Positions 5,793-13,338 of a stretch of DNA of 16,440 nucleotides are shown here, piece after piece. The stretch covers positions 1 through 16,440 of the forward strand of contig CAADSV010000158.1 of NCBI GenBank assembly GCA_900751665.1, given 5' to 3'. A program made the translations under genes and the position numbers. The stretch comes from an uncultured Collinsella sp. (lineage in GTDB: Bacteria > Actinomycetota > Coriobacteriia > Coriobacteriales > Coriobacteriaceae). The notes under the pieces are model-generated. The model made no database searches. It was not told the origin of the DNA and saw nothing but the letters and a program-made list of their open reading frames with translations. How positions within the stretch are numbered: position 1 is the first letter of the stretch; every line of letters begins with the position of its first letter.

Positions 5793-5824
5793 AAAGGGAT
5801 AGGGCTGCGTGGCCCTATCCCTTT
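5793..5824. terminator. Bidirectional terminator between the VOC gene and the histidine kinase gene
   Basis: AAAGGGATAGGGC (5793-5805) pairs perfectly with 5812-5824 (13 bp, 6-nt loop). It is followed by T-rich DNA on the + strand (TTTATTTAT) and by a T run on the minus strand (TTTTT, complement of 5795-5791). It serves both convergent genes. Confidence 0.9.
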
Positions 5825-5843
5825 ATTTATGCCGAGGGGCTTC

Positions 5844-7139
5844 CTAGCGCGGTAGGCGAATCGTAAAGCGGCTGCCGACACCCTCGACCGAGGTCACACC
5901 GATGACGCCGCCGTGGCTGTCGACGATCCACTTGGCGATAGCGAGCCCCAGGCCCGAACCCTGTGCACCGACATCGCGCGCGTTGTCGGCACGGTAGAAC
6001 CGCTCGAACGCGTGAGCTGCGGATTCCTGGTTCATGCCGATGCCCTCGTCCTCAACGCTTATGTCGATCGTGCCCGCGCCCGCATCCGGCGCTACGCCAA
6101 ACGTGATGGGCGTGCCCGCGTCCGAATACTTGGCGGCATTCTGCACGATTACGCGCAGAGCCTGCTTCACGAGCGCCACGTCAACGGGCGCGTCGCAGCG
6201 CGGGTCGCTGGCAAGCGCGGCGTCAAAGGCCAGTCGATACGTGTGCTCGGTATCGATCATCTGCGATTCTTCGCAAACCTCGCCGATCAGTGCGGCCAGG
6301 TTGGTATTCGCGCGCCGCAGCACGGTGCGGCCGGCATCGCCGCGCGCCAAAAACAGCAGCTGCTCCACGAGCTCCTGCATATGCTCGCTTTCGGTCTTGA
6401 GCGAGGCGATGGACTCTGCTAGTACGTCCGGGTCGTCTTTGCCCCAGCGGTCGAGCATGTTTACGTAGCCCTGAATCACCGCGATGGGCGTGCGCAGCTC
6501 GTGACTCGCATCGTTGACAAAGCGCATCTGCTGCAGCTTGGCCTCTTGCATCTGGCGCAGCAGGCGGTTGAGCGCGACCTCGATACTCGCCAGATCGGCG
6601 TCGCCAGTGGTGACGCTTGGCGAATCGACGCTTGCTCGCTCGATGGCCTGCTCCAGCGTTTCCATCTTGCCGCCGGAGAGCTGCATGCGGCCGAGCTCGT
6701 CCACGCGCAAGGCTAGGTCGTTGAGCGGTGCCATGGTGCGGCGCACGCGTCGGGCGCCGCCGAGCATGTTGAGCACGCTGATGACCTGCCAACCTACAAC
6801 GACAAGGTAGAGAGGCCATAGCGTGACGAGGTCCTGCGCGAGGGGGAAGGTCTTGGTGGTACGCGCAAGCTCGACGGTATAGGTGAGCGTGGCCAGGTCC
6901 CAGCCGCGCGCGGGCGTCAGCGATATGCCGTGAACGGTGGCGCCGGGGATCCACCCCGCGGCAAACGCGCCGTCGGGCAGCGTCTGGTTGTATCCATAGA
7001 CGAGGATTGCCGTCGCAATCGCCACCAGCAACAGATCGAGCCAGACGTAGCTCATCAGGCGGCGCCACATATAGCTCCAGTTGATGGCACGGGCGATGGA
7101 TGTGACGCGCTTGGTCTCGGCGTTACGCGCGGCAGACAT
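5844..7139 (-). CDS. Sensor histidine kinase (HAMP-HisKA-HATPase type)
   Basis: This is a membrane kinase that autophosphorylates and signals to the regulator encoded just upstream. The start at 7139 is the ATG overlapping the last 17 bases of the regulator gene; longer frames would run through that gene. The 431-residue product has membrane helices at about 31-50 and 104-126 enclosing a ~53-residue external loop. A HAMP-like linker (about 127-160) and the HisKA helix with H-box ASHELRTPIA (phospho-acceptor H213) follow. Then come the N-box VQNAAKYSD (N334), the G1 box EDEGIGM (D364), FERFYRAD (F box) and G2 GSGLGLA (394-400). All ATP-binding motifs are intact, so it should be active. The signal sensed is unknown. 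It is co-transcribed with the regulator and a DUF4342-like gene. Confidence 0.95.
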   Translation of the reverse strand: MSAARNAETKRVTSIARAINWSYMWRRLMSYVWLDLLLVAIATAILVYGYNQTLPDGAFAAGWIPGATVHGISLTPARGWDLATLTYTVELARTTKTFPLAQDLVTLWPLYLVVVGWQVISVLNMLGGARRVRRTMAPLNDLALRVDELGRMQLSGGKMETLEQAIERASVDSPSVTTGDADLASIEVALNRLLRQMQEAKLQQMRFVNDASHELRTPIAVIQGYVNMLDRWGKDDPDVLAESIASLKTESEHMQELVEQLLFLARGDAGRTVLRRANTNLAALIGEVCEESQMIDTEHTYRLAFDAALASDPRCDAPVDVALVKQALRVIVQNAAKYSDAGTPITFGVAPDAGAGTIDISVEDEGIGMNQESAAHAFERFYRADNARDVGAQGSGLGLAIAKWIVDSHGGVIGVTSVEGVGSRFTIRLPR

Positions 7140-7902
7140 AGCCCACCCCGCGCACGGTCTGGATGATGCGAGCGCCGCCGGCGTCCTCGATTTTGGCGCG
7201 CAAGTGCGCGATGTGTACGTCGACGTTGTTGGTGTCGCCCACGTATTCGTAGCCCAGCGCCTCGTGCGCGATGCGCTCGCGCGTGAGCACGGTTTCGGCA
7301 TGCGCCATAAGCAGGGCGAGAACGTCGAACTCGCGGGCAGTCAGCACGATGGGCGAGCCGCCGACCGTGACTTCGCGGCGGTCGGGATCGAGTGCGACCG
7401 AGCCCACGGCGAGCGTGGCGGGGGAGGGCGTGGCAGCAGCCTGGGCCGTGTCGGTTGCCGGGGGTATCGCAGCGGCGCCGATGCCCGTGTCGCTCGCTAC
7501 GTCCGCCCCAACGCCGCCAACGCCCGAAGCCGCCCGCACGGCCTCCGAGCGCTTCAACGCCACGCGGATCCGTGCGAACAGCTCCTCAATCGCAAACGGC
7601 TTGGTCAGGTAATCGTCGGCGCCGGCATCGAGCCCGGCCACCTTGTCCATCACGGCATCGCGCGCGGTGACCATTATCACCGGCACATCCTTGTGCTTGC
7701 GGACGCGCCGCAGGACCTCCATGCCGTTGAGCTGCGGCAACAGCACATCGAGCAGAATAAGATCGTAGTTGCGCTCCAGCGCCAGGTCCACGGCGGTGCG
7801 GCCATCGGCGGCGTGTTCCACCTGGTAGCCCTCGTGCTCCAGCTCGAGCGTCACAAAGCGGGCGATTTTCTCCTCGTCCTCTACGATCAGGATCCGTGCC
7901 AT
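7123..7902 (-). CDS. OmpR/PhoB-family response regulator
   Basis: This is a DNA-binding transcription factor activated by phosphorylation, the partner of the histidine kinase that overlaps its 3' end. The receiver domain (1-118) has the acidic pocket E8/D9, phospho-acceptor D52 (LLDVLLP), switch T79 and K101 (KPF). The winged-helix domain (about 165-259) ends in the usual DVHIAHLRAKI...RIIQTVRGVGYVCRA recognition and wing segment. The two are joined by an unusually long linker of about 43 residues (121-163), rich in Ala, Gly, Pro and Thr. The 259-residue length is 25-35 above typical because of it. The start is preceded by a G-rich Shine-Dalgarno-like stretch (GGGGG). It lies 18 bp after the DUF4342-like gene, in the same operon. 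Its target genes cannot be deduced. Confidence 0.95.
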   Translation of the reverse strand: MARILIVEDEEKIARFVTLELEHEGYQVEHAADGRTAVDLALERNYDLILLDVLLPQLNGMEVLRRVRKHKDVPVIMVTARDAVMDKVAGLDAGADDYLTKPFAIEELFARIRVALKRSEAVRAASGVGGVGADVASDTGIGAAAIPPATDTAQAAATPSPATLAVGSVALDPDRREVTVGGSPIVLTAREFDVLALLMAHAETVLTRERIAHEALGYEYVGDTNNVDVHIAHLRAKIEDAGGARIIQTVRGVGYVCRA

Positions 7903-7920
7903 GCGTGCCCCCGTCTGCGA

Positions 7921-8463
7921 TTACTTGTCGTCGTTCAGATTTTGCTTGATGTCGTCCGCGGCATCGGCGGCGTGATTCATAAGGTTGTTGATACTGCCGG
8001 GCACGTCGCCGTCGCTGTCGATGCGGTAGCGCATGCCAAAGAACAGGCCAATCAGCATCAGCCAAATCGTAGCGCCCCAGGCAAACAGGGCGATGATGGG
8101 GATCAGGATGGGGATGTTGAGGATGATCGCATCGCGGCGCGTGGCGATAAACTTGGTGTCCAGGCTCAGGCGGAAGAGCTTTTTGAGGTACTCCCACACG
8201 CTGTCCATCTTCTTGGAGAAGTCGGTCTTTTCGCTCGACTTCTCGTAGGCTGCCTGCGCGGCGACCATCTCGGCCGAGGGCTCATCGACCGGCGCGGACT
8301 CGGTGGCGGCGTGCGCCGATGTGGTCTGCGTCTTGCCCTGCGACTCGAGCCAAATGATGGCGTCCAAAACGTTGCCGTCGGCGGCGTCGAGCGCGGCCTT
8401 GGCATCGGTGTAGCTCACGTTGCACTTGGTGCGGATGGTTTCAACTTTTTCGAGGTCGTCCAT
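7921..8463 (-). CDS. DUF4342-like protein: N-terminal UBA-like domain plus membrane hairpin
   Basis: The 180-residue product begins with a three-helix UBA/TS-N-like domain (1-41: LEKVETIRTKCNVSYTDAKAALDAADGNVLDAIIWLE), the pattern of DUF4342. An acidic, flexible spacer (about 44-80) follows, then an amphipathic segment (MDSVWEYLKKLFRLSLDTKF), two adjacent membrane helices (about 111-145) and a short charged tail. This fits a cytoplasm-facing, membrane-tethered protein-binding module. The start at 8463 has a good AAAGGA just upstream. It is the first gene of the operon with the response regulator and kinase, 18 bp before the regulator, so it may be an accessory or output partner of that system; this is inference from position. 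Biochemical function is unknown. Confidence 0.85.
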   Translation of the reverse strand: MDDLEKVETIRTKCNVSYTDAKAALDAADGNVLDAIIWLESQGKTQTTSAHAATESAPVDEPSAEMVAAQAAYEKSSEKTDFSKKMDSVWEYLKKLFRLSLDTKFIATRRDAIILNIPILIPIIALFAWGATIWLMLIGLFFGMRYRIDSDGDVPGSINNLMNHAADAADDIKQNLNDDK

Positions 8464-8797
8464 GACCTGTCCTTTCGTTCGATGGGCGCGAGCGTTGCGT
8501 TCGGCGGCCTGCGTTGCGCGGCGCCGCCCCGCCCCTTGTTCGAACTCTATAGTGCAGGTTATAGATTAAGCGATTCTTGAGCCAAGATTAATGTTGGATG
8601 AGTTTTTGGGTAGCGGTGGGAAAAGTATTAGACCTCGATAGCGGGGGATGTGGTGTCGGTGCAAAACGGCGTCAAAGGTTGGTCGAGCAGGCGGTTTCTC
8701 CATTGATGTCCGCACGGCATGTGACACTTACCCTGCCGCCCCGCTCTGCCGCGGCGGCATGCGTCTGAACAACGACCCTCTAAGGAGTTCGATACCG
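8464..8797. other. Divergent intergenic region, 334 bp
   Basis: This lies between the minus-strand DUF4342-two-component operon and the + strand small membrane protein. It holds a probable minus-strand promoter (8558-8585), a 10-bp GC palindrome GCGGCGCCGC (8518-8527) and the octamer GCGTTGCG twice (8492-8499 and 8511-8518) in the operon's leader. On the + side there is a GCCGCC/GGCGGC hairpin (8735-8740 with 8753-8758) upstream of the 8798 gene. No RNA gene or riboswitch class is recognised. Confidence 0.5.
8558..8585 (-). promoter_or_regulatory. Promoter of the DUF4342-response regulator-kinase operon
   Basis: On the minus strand TTGGCT (8585-8580) and TATAAC (8563-8558) are 16 bp apart, a fair sigma-70 type pair. 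The predicted start near 8551 gives a leader of about 88 nt before the ATG at 8463. Confidence 0.5.
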
Positions 8798-9073
8798 ATG
8801 AGTGACAACGCAAAGCATCTCGCAAAGAAGTGCGTTAAGGACGCGGGGCCGTGCCTCGCGCTGTGCGTAGCCGGCGCAGCGGTCGCGCTGCTGGCTGTTC
8901 TGGGGCCGTTCGACGTGCTCCGAAGTGCCAGCTTTCTGCATGTTTGCATGGCTCTTGCCGGCGCCATGATGACCGGCGGCGTGCTCGATCTGATCTTTTG
9001 GGTGTTTGACCCGTTTGGATGGAAGAGCGAGGGTAGGTCCCAAAGGATGGAAGGGCTGGAACGGTTGACTTAG
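8798..9073 (+). CDS. Small two-helix membrane protein, function unknown
   Basis: The 91-residue product has two predicted membrane helices (about 15-36 and 45-70) with a short turn, a Lys-rich N-terminus and a short charged C-terminus. The start at 8798 is chosen for its strong TAAGGAGT (8781-8788). The frame is open up to 8648, but that part has no comparable ribosome site and no recognisable protein character. No family is recognised. Both ends probably face the cytoplasm by the positive-inside rule. The next gene starts 48 bp downstream with no terminator between, so co-transcription with the phosphoesterase is likely but gives no functional clue. Confidence 0.7.
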   Translation: MSDNAKHLAKKCVKDAGPCLALCVAGAAVALLAVLGPFDVLRSASFLHVCMALAGAMMTGGVLDLIFWVFDPFGWKSEGRSQRMEGLERLT

Positions 9074-9121
9074 TGATTGTGCAGAATGTGGGCTAGTGAC
9101 TTACAGGGAAGTGGTGATCCG

Positions 9122-9847
9122 ATGACGGTCTATGTGACGGGCGATATTCACGGCGGCGTCGACATGCAAAAGCTTCGCGACTGGGATCTTGGGGATGGTC
9201 TGACAAGTGACGACTATCTCATCATCGCGGGCGACTTTGGCTTTCCGTGGGATTTCTCTGCCGAGGAATGTGCCGACATCGCCTGGCTGGAGTCGCGCCC
9301 CTATACCGTGCTGTTTGTCGACGGCAACCACGAGCGTTTCGATCACTGGTCGGAGCGCCCCATGGAGCTGTGGCACGGCGGCCTGACGCAGCGTCTGTCG
9401 GACACCTCGCCCATCCGACGCCTGACGCGCGGTGAGGTTTTTGAGCTCGACGGCTCAACGATCTTTACCATGGGCGGCGCCACGAGCGTGGATAAGGAAT
9501 ACCGCATTCCGTATTCCAGCTGGTGGCCGCAGGAGCTGCCGGACGAGCGCAACTTTGAGGAGGCGCGGGCAAAGCTCGACAGCGTGGGTTGGAAGGTCGA
9601 CTATGCGATCACCCATACCTGCTCCACGCGCATGCTTTCGCCCACGCTTTACCCGGCACCTGGCTGGAATTATCCCGATGTCGATCGACTCACCACGTTT
9701 TTCGACGAGCTGGAGGACCACCTGGACTACAAGCGCTGGTACTACGGGCATTTTCATCGTGACGCCAACCCAGCCGAGTGCCACACCGTGCTCTACGACT
9801 GTATTGTCCGCCTGGGCGACGAACTCCAGCCCTGGGATGTCGCGTAG
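9122..9847 (+). CDS. Calcineurin-like metallophosphoesterase
   Basis: This is a dimetal phosphoesterase of the MPP superfamily. The 241-residue protein carries the full motif series: GDIHG (D8, H10), GDFG (D38), GNHE (N69, H70), a histidine in ITHTC (H165) and GHFH (H210, H212). The metal and phosphate site is therefore intact. The start at 9122 puts MTVYVTGDIHGG at the N-terminus as in family members; the frame extends 15 codons upstream but without a better ribosome site. No signal peptide is seen, so it acts in the cytoplasm. The substrate (nucleotide, nucleic acid or phosphoprotein) cannot be told. It ends 15 bp from the convergent gluQ-type gene, and no hairpin terminator is visible in that gap. 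Confidence 0.92.
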   Translation: MTVYVTGDIHGGVDMQKLRDWDLGDGLTSDDYLIIAGDFGFPWDFSAEECADIAWLESRPYTVLFVDGNHERFDHWSERPMELWHGGLTQRLSDTSPIRRLTRGEVFELDGSTIFTMGGATSVDKEYRIPYSSWWPQELPDERNFEEARAKLDSVGWKVDYAITHTCSTRMLSPTLYPAPGWNYPDVDRLTTFFDELEDHLDYKRWYYGHFHRDANPAECHTVLYDCIVRLGDELQPWDVA

Positions 9848-9862
9848 GGGCGGGGTGGCTGG

Positions 9863-10864
9863 CTACTCGACCGTTACAGTGATGTTTTCCCGATGCGTGC
9901 GGATAACATCCCAGCTAAAGTGCTCGACCAGCTGCTCGGCAGAGCGCGGTGTGGCGTCCGGCGCGATGCCTGTTTGCCCGGCGAGCCAGCCCAGTAGTGC
10001 CTCGGGCGCGCCAAAGCGGGTGCGGAGCTCGCCCAGGTCCAGGTCGCGGTCGCGCTTGGAAAGGCGGCGGCCATCCGGCGACATGAGCAGCGGAATGTGC
10101 GCGTAGTGCGGCGTGGGAAGTTCCAGCAAATGCTGCAGGTAGATTTGGCGCGGCGTGGAGCCCAGCAGATCGCATCCGCGCACGACCTCGGTGACGCCCA
10201 TGGCAGCGTCGTCGACCACCACGGCTAGCTGGTAGGCAAAAACGCCGTCGCTGCGGCGCACCAAAAAGTCGCCGCATTCGGTGGCGAGTGCTTCGCATTG
10301 GGCTCCATACGTGCGGTCCACGAATTCGATCACATCGTTTGCGAGGTCGTCGACGGCGGGTACGCGCAGGCGCGTGGCCGGAGCGCGCAGAGCGCTGCGG
10401 CGGGCAACCTCCTCGGCAGAAAGGTCTCGGCAGGCGGCGCGGTAGATGGGCGTGCCGTCGCTCGCGTGCGGCGCGCTCGCGGCGTGGAGTTCGGCACGCG
10501 TGCAAAAACAGGGATAGGTGAGGCCGGCGTCTTGCAGCTGACGCAGGGCGTCCTCGTACAGATCCAGGCGATCGTGCTGGTAGTAGGGGCCTTCGTCCCA
10601 CTCCAGTCCCAGCCAGGCCAGGTCGTCAATCAATTGAGTGGCAAGTTCCGGGCGCTTGCAGCGATCGTCCAGGTCCTCGATGCGCAGCACGATGCTGCCG
10701 CCTTGGCTGCGGGCCGAAAGCCACGAGCACAGGCAGCTGAACACGTTGCCCAAGTGCATGCGGCCCGAGGGCGACGGGGCAAAGCGGCCCACGACGGGGG
10801 TGGGCGCTGCCGTTGCTGGTGCGTCCGCGGCGTGTGTTGCTATGTTGTGTGCGTTGATATCCAT
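9863..10864 (-). CDS. gluQ: Glutamyl-Q tRNA(Asp) synthetase
   Basis: This is a paralogue of the GluRS catalytic core that attaches glutamate to the queuosine base at position 34 of tRNA-Asp. It activates Glu but lacks the anticodon-binding domain. The 333-residue length fits. Visible motifs are GRFAPSPSGRMHLGN (26-40) with the HIGH-type signature HLGN (37-40), RIEDLDD, the zinc-site pattern C119-x-C121...Y141-x3-C145, and the KMSKS-type RLSKRD (267-272). The start at 10864 gives an Ala-rich N-terminal extension of about 24 residues before the domain, longer than usual. The frame continues upstream to 11149, but that part crosses a palindromic hairpin and the promoter and is not coding. No Shine-Dalgarno precedes the ATG, and a -10 box lies seven bases upstream, pointing to a leaderless mRNA. 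Confidence 0.93.
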   Translation of the reverse strand: MDINAHNIATHAADAPATAAPTPVVGRFAPSPSGRMHLGNVFSCLCSWLSARSQGGSIVLRIEDLDDRCKRPELATQLIDDLAWLGLEWDEGPYYQHDRLDLYEDALRQLQDAGLTYPCFCTRAELHAASAPHASDGTPIYRAACRDLSAEEVARRSALRAPATRLRVPAVDDLANDVIEFVDRTYGAQCEALATECGDFLVRRSDGVFAYQLAVVVDDAAMGVTEVVRGCDLLGSTPRQIYLQHLLELPTPHYAHIPLLMSPDGRRLSKRDRDLDLGELRTRFGAPEALLGWLAGQTGIAPDATPRSAEQLVEHFSWDVIRTHRENITVTVE

Positions 10865-10871
10865 GCGGACG

Positions 10872-10877
10872 AGTATA
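10872..10877 (-). promoter_or_regulatory. -10 box TATACT for gluQ, leaderless start likely
   Basis: On the minus strand TATACT ends seven bases before the ATG at 10864. With normal spacing transcription would start at 10865 or 10864, at or one base before the start codon. No -35 box or Shine-Dalgarno is seen. Leaderless genes are common in actinobacteria, which supports this reading. Confidence 0.5.
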
Positions 10878-11000
10878 GCGCGGGGCTTGGCAGGGAAGGC
10901 GTTGCTGCGCTCACAAGTTGGCGGCGGTGCGCATTGCGCACGGTGGGTTTGCGGCTCAAGGTCTCGATCGCTGCGTACCGACTTAGCCTCACAAACGACA

Positions 11001-11036
11001 GAAACCCCGGCAGCTCTTCGCAACTGCCGGGGTTTC
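11001..11036. terminator. Strong 13-bp hairpin, terminator-like, weak T runs
   Basis: GAAACCCCGGCAG (11001-11013) pairs perfectly with 11024-11036 around a 10-nt loop. Neither side has a clean T tract; the minus-strand flank is TGTCGTTTGTG. It could be a factor-assisted terminator, an RNA stability element, or a dispersed palindrome. No gene obviously ends here on either strand. Confidence 0.5.
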
Positions 11037-11216
11037 CGCGGAAAAGGGGGACATGATCCTCGAGCGAACGGCAAAGGGGCAAACCGTTTTCGCTCAACTG
11101 CTTTATGCCCCTCGGCTGGCGGCTCAATCAGCGCGTGCCGCGCCCACACAAAGCCGCTACACCTGTGACGGAGCTGTGAAGTGGTATCTATTGCCGGGGC
11201 GGGCTATGCCAAGGGT

Positions 11217-11258
11217 GTCCCTAATGACTGGTCATTTAAGAACGTCCCCAATGACTGG
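11217..11258. repeat. Tandem repeat pair upstream of the DUF2207 gene
   Basis: GTCCCTAATGACTGG (11217-11231) and GTCCCCAATGACTGG (11244-11258) differ at one base and are 27 bp apart. The first copy also forms an inverted repeat AATGAC-TG-GTCATT (11223-11236). Related copies lie downstream of the same gene at 13405-13445. Confidence 0.75.
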
Positions 11259-11379
11259 CTGTTGGGGTGCGGGTGTGACTTTCATCCCGTTTGGCGCTCC
11301 GGTCGCCTAGATGTTCGTCATGCGTACCCGCAAACGTGGGACAATGGCGCTGTTGGTTTTACAGACAAAGGATGTGCCT

Positions 11380-13323
11380 ATGAACACCCTCGCCGCCAAA
11401 GTCAGCCGGCAGCGCCACCTGTTTGCGCGATTCGCTTCCGTCTGCGTGCTCGTCGCGCTTGCGTTGTTGCTGCTGCCTGTCGCCGCGCACGCCGACGGCT
11501 ACTCCATGACCCAGACCTATATCAGTGCCACGGTCGAGGCCGATGGATCGCTGACCGTTGTCGAGGGACGCCAGTTTGATTTCGACGACGACATCAACGG
11601 CGTGTTTTGGGAGATCAATACGGGCACCAACCAGCAGGGCGGCACGGCGGGCGTCGACGTGCTGAGTGTCGAGGAAGAGGACACCGCGTTTAACAAAGTC
11701 GATAGCGCGAACAAGGGCGACTCTGGCGTCTACACGGTCGAGCAGACCGGTGACGGCGTAAGGATTAAGGTGTTCAGCCCTCACGAGAGCGGCGACAGCG
11801 CAATCTACTACGTGAGCTACACCATGACCGGTGCGGTTATGAACTGGGCCGATACTGCCGAGCTCTATTGGAAGTTTGTGGGCGACGGCTGGTCCGCGGA
11901 CTCCGACGATGTCGAGATGGAAGTGTACTTCGCAAATGCCGCTGCCGGGACGGCGGCCGTCAAGGGCGATAACTTCCGCGCATGGGGCCACGGCCCGCTG
12001 ACGGGCGATGTATCGCTCGATGCGGACGAACCCATGGTCACCTATACCATTCCCTGCGTGCACCAGGGCGAATTCGCCGAGGCACGCATCGCCTTCCCCA
12101 GCGACTGGGTGCCGCAGCTTGCCGCCTCGGGCGAAGAGCGCATGTCAACGATCCTGAGCGAAGAGAAGGAATGGGCCGACGAAGCTAACGCCCGCCGCGC
12201 TCACGCTCGCATGATTGCCAATGCACTTGCCGTGCTAAGTGTTGTTGCGGCGGTGGCCTTTACCGGCACAATCGTTATGCTCAAGCTGCGCAAGCGCAAG
12301 CCCAAGCCGCTTTTCCAGGACGAATATTTCCGCGATGTGCCTTCGGCCGACCATCCCGCCGTGCTTTCGGCCCTCATGAGCTGGAACGAGGTGCCCGATC
12401 AGGCATATATCGCCACGCTCATGAAGCTCACTGACGACCGTGTGATCAAGCTGGAGCAGGCGACCGTAACCAAGGCCAAGAAGGGTCTGCTGGGGCGTGA
12501 AAAAGAAGAGCAGACGTATCGCGTGACGGTGAGTGATGCGGGCTGGAAGTCGGCCAAGGGCATTGACCACATGGTGCTCAAGGTCTTCTTTGCCGGTGCT
12601 AAGCCTGACGAGAACGGTGACCGTTCGCGCACGTTCGACGAGCTGCAGCACTACGTCAAGCAGCACGCTACACCCGTGGGTGATAAGCTCGAGGACTATC
12701 AGAACACCGTTAAGGGCAAGCTGGCCGATAGCGAGTACGTTGCCTCGGACGGCATTGTTGCAATGGTGTTTTGCCTGGTTCTTGGTATCCTGATTGCCTT
12801 TGTTCCCGTGGGATCCATTTTCTTTACCGATGGCGCACAGGCGAACATCACCGCCGCGGTTATCTCGGTGCCGATTGTGCTGGTGGGTATCGGCGTGGGC
12901 CTTACGTTTCGCCGCTTTACGCCGGAGGGCGCCGAGGTGGCGGCTCGCTGCAAGGCACTTAAGCATTGGCTCGAGGACTTCACTCGTCTAAAGGAAGCCG
13001 TCCCGGGCGATCTGGTGCTGTGGAACAAGCTGCTGGTGATGGGCGTGGCGCTGGGTGTTTCCAAGGAAGTGCTGCGTCAGCTTGCCGAGGCCGTGCCGCC
13101 CGAGGTGCGCGAGGCCGACGGCTTCTATGACAATTATCCCTGCTACTGGTGGTACTACCATCATTACGGTATCGAGTCTCCGCTCGATTCGTTCGATGAC
13201 GTGTATCACGAGAGCATCCGTGAGCTGGCGTCGAGCTCCGACAGCTCGGGCGGCGGCGGAGGCGGCGGCTTCTCTGGCGGCGGAGGCGGCGGCGTCGGCG
13301 GAGGCGGCGGCGGAACGTTCTAG
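11380..13323 (+). CDS. DUF2207-family membrane protein with signal peptide and poly-glycine tail
   Basis: The function of this family is unknown; such proteins are predicted to sit in the membrane with an external beta-rich domain. The start at 11380 has AAAGGA seven bases upstream and gives a classical signal peptide ending AHA (cleavage near residue 38). The ATG at 11311 is in frame but lacks a ribosome site and would spoil the signal. Residues 40-250 form the external DUF2207 domain (YISATVEADGSLTVVEGRQFDF, VFWEIN). A membrane helix at about 279-302 leads to a cytoplasmic part with RDVPSADHPAVLSALMSWNEV, then two more membrane helices (457-482 and 490-510). A cytoplasmic helical segment (GAEVAARCKALKHWLEDFTRL) and an aromatic YPCYWWYYHHYG stretch come next. 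The C-terminus (623-647) is nearly all glycine, as in other family members. The 647-residue length is normal. It has its own terminator and no operon partner. Confidence 0.92.
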   Translation: MNTLAAKVSRQRHLFARFASVCVLVALALLLLPVAAHADGYSMTQTYISATVEADGSLTVVEGRQFDFDDDINGVFWEINTGTNQQGGTAGVDVLSVEEEDTAFNKVDSANKGDSGVYTVEQTGDGVRIKVFSPHESGDSAIYYVSYTMTGAVMNWADTAELYWKFVGDGWSADSDDVEMEVYFANAAAGTAAVKGDNFRAWGHGPLTGDVSLDADEPMVTYTIPCVHQGEFAEARIAFPSDWVPQLAASGEERMSTILSEEKEWADEANARRAHARMIANALAVLSVVAAVAFTGTIVMLKLRKRKPKPLFQDEYFRDVPSADHPAVLSALMSWNEVPDQAYIATLMKLTDDRVIKLEQATVTKAKKGLLGREKEEQTYRVTVSDAGWKSAKGIDHMVLKVFFAGAKPDENGDRSRTFDELQHYVKQHATPVGDKLEDYQNTVKGKLADSEYVASDGIVAMVFCLVLGILIAFVPVGSIFFTDGAQANITAAVISVPIVLVGIGVGLTFRRFTPEGAEVAARCKALKHWLEDFTRLKEAVPGDLVLWNKLLVMGVALGVSKEVLRQLAEAVPPEVREADGFYDNYPCYWWYYHHYGIESPLDSFDDVYHESIRELASSSDSSGGGGGGGFSGGGGGGVGGGGGGTF

Positions 13324-13338
13324 CGCGCTCTGATTTTT

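Larger units (their letters stand above)
10865..11379. other. Non-coding stretch of about 515 bp
   Basis: This separates the divergent gluQ and DUF2207 genes. It contains the gluQ -10 box (10872-10877), a strong 13-bp hairpin (11001-11036), a weaker 7-bp pairing AGGGGCA/TGCCCCT (11075-11081 and 11106-11112) and a repeat pair (11217-11258). No protein or RNA gene is convincing. A clear promoter for the DUF2207 gene was not identified. Confidence 0.5.

Noticed and set aside
7081..8580. Long + strand open frame across the two-component operon
   Set aside because: It runs antisense to three well-supported minus-strand genes with intact domains; its product is low-complexity Val/Ala/Gly/Arg/His sequence typical of shadow frames.
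8735..8758. GC hairpin upstream of 8798 as a riboswitch
   Set aside because: Only a 6-bp stem with an unstructured loop is visible and no known aptamer core is recognised.
8648..8797. Upstream extension of the small membrane protein
   Set aside because: The ATG at 8648 has only a G run directly against it, while 8798 has a strong TAAGGAGT; the added residues show no protein-like pattern.
10865..11149. Upstream extension of the gluQ reading frame
   Set aside because: The extension crosses the gluQ -10 box and a perfect 13-bp hairpin and does not resemble any synthetase N-terminus.
11311..11379. Earlier ATG for the DUF2207 protein
   Set aside because: It lacks a Shine-Dalgarno and would add 23 residues before a good signal peptide; the ATG at 11380 has AAAGGA at ideal spacing.
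13246..13320. GGC/GGA-rich run as a microsatellite or CRISPR-like repeat
   Set aside because: It encodes the poly-glycine tail typical of DUF2207 proteins and has no spacers.
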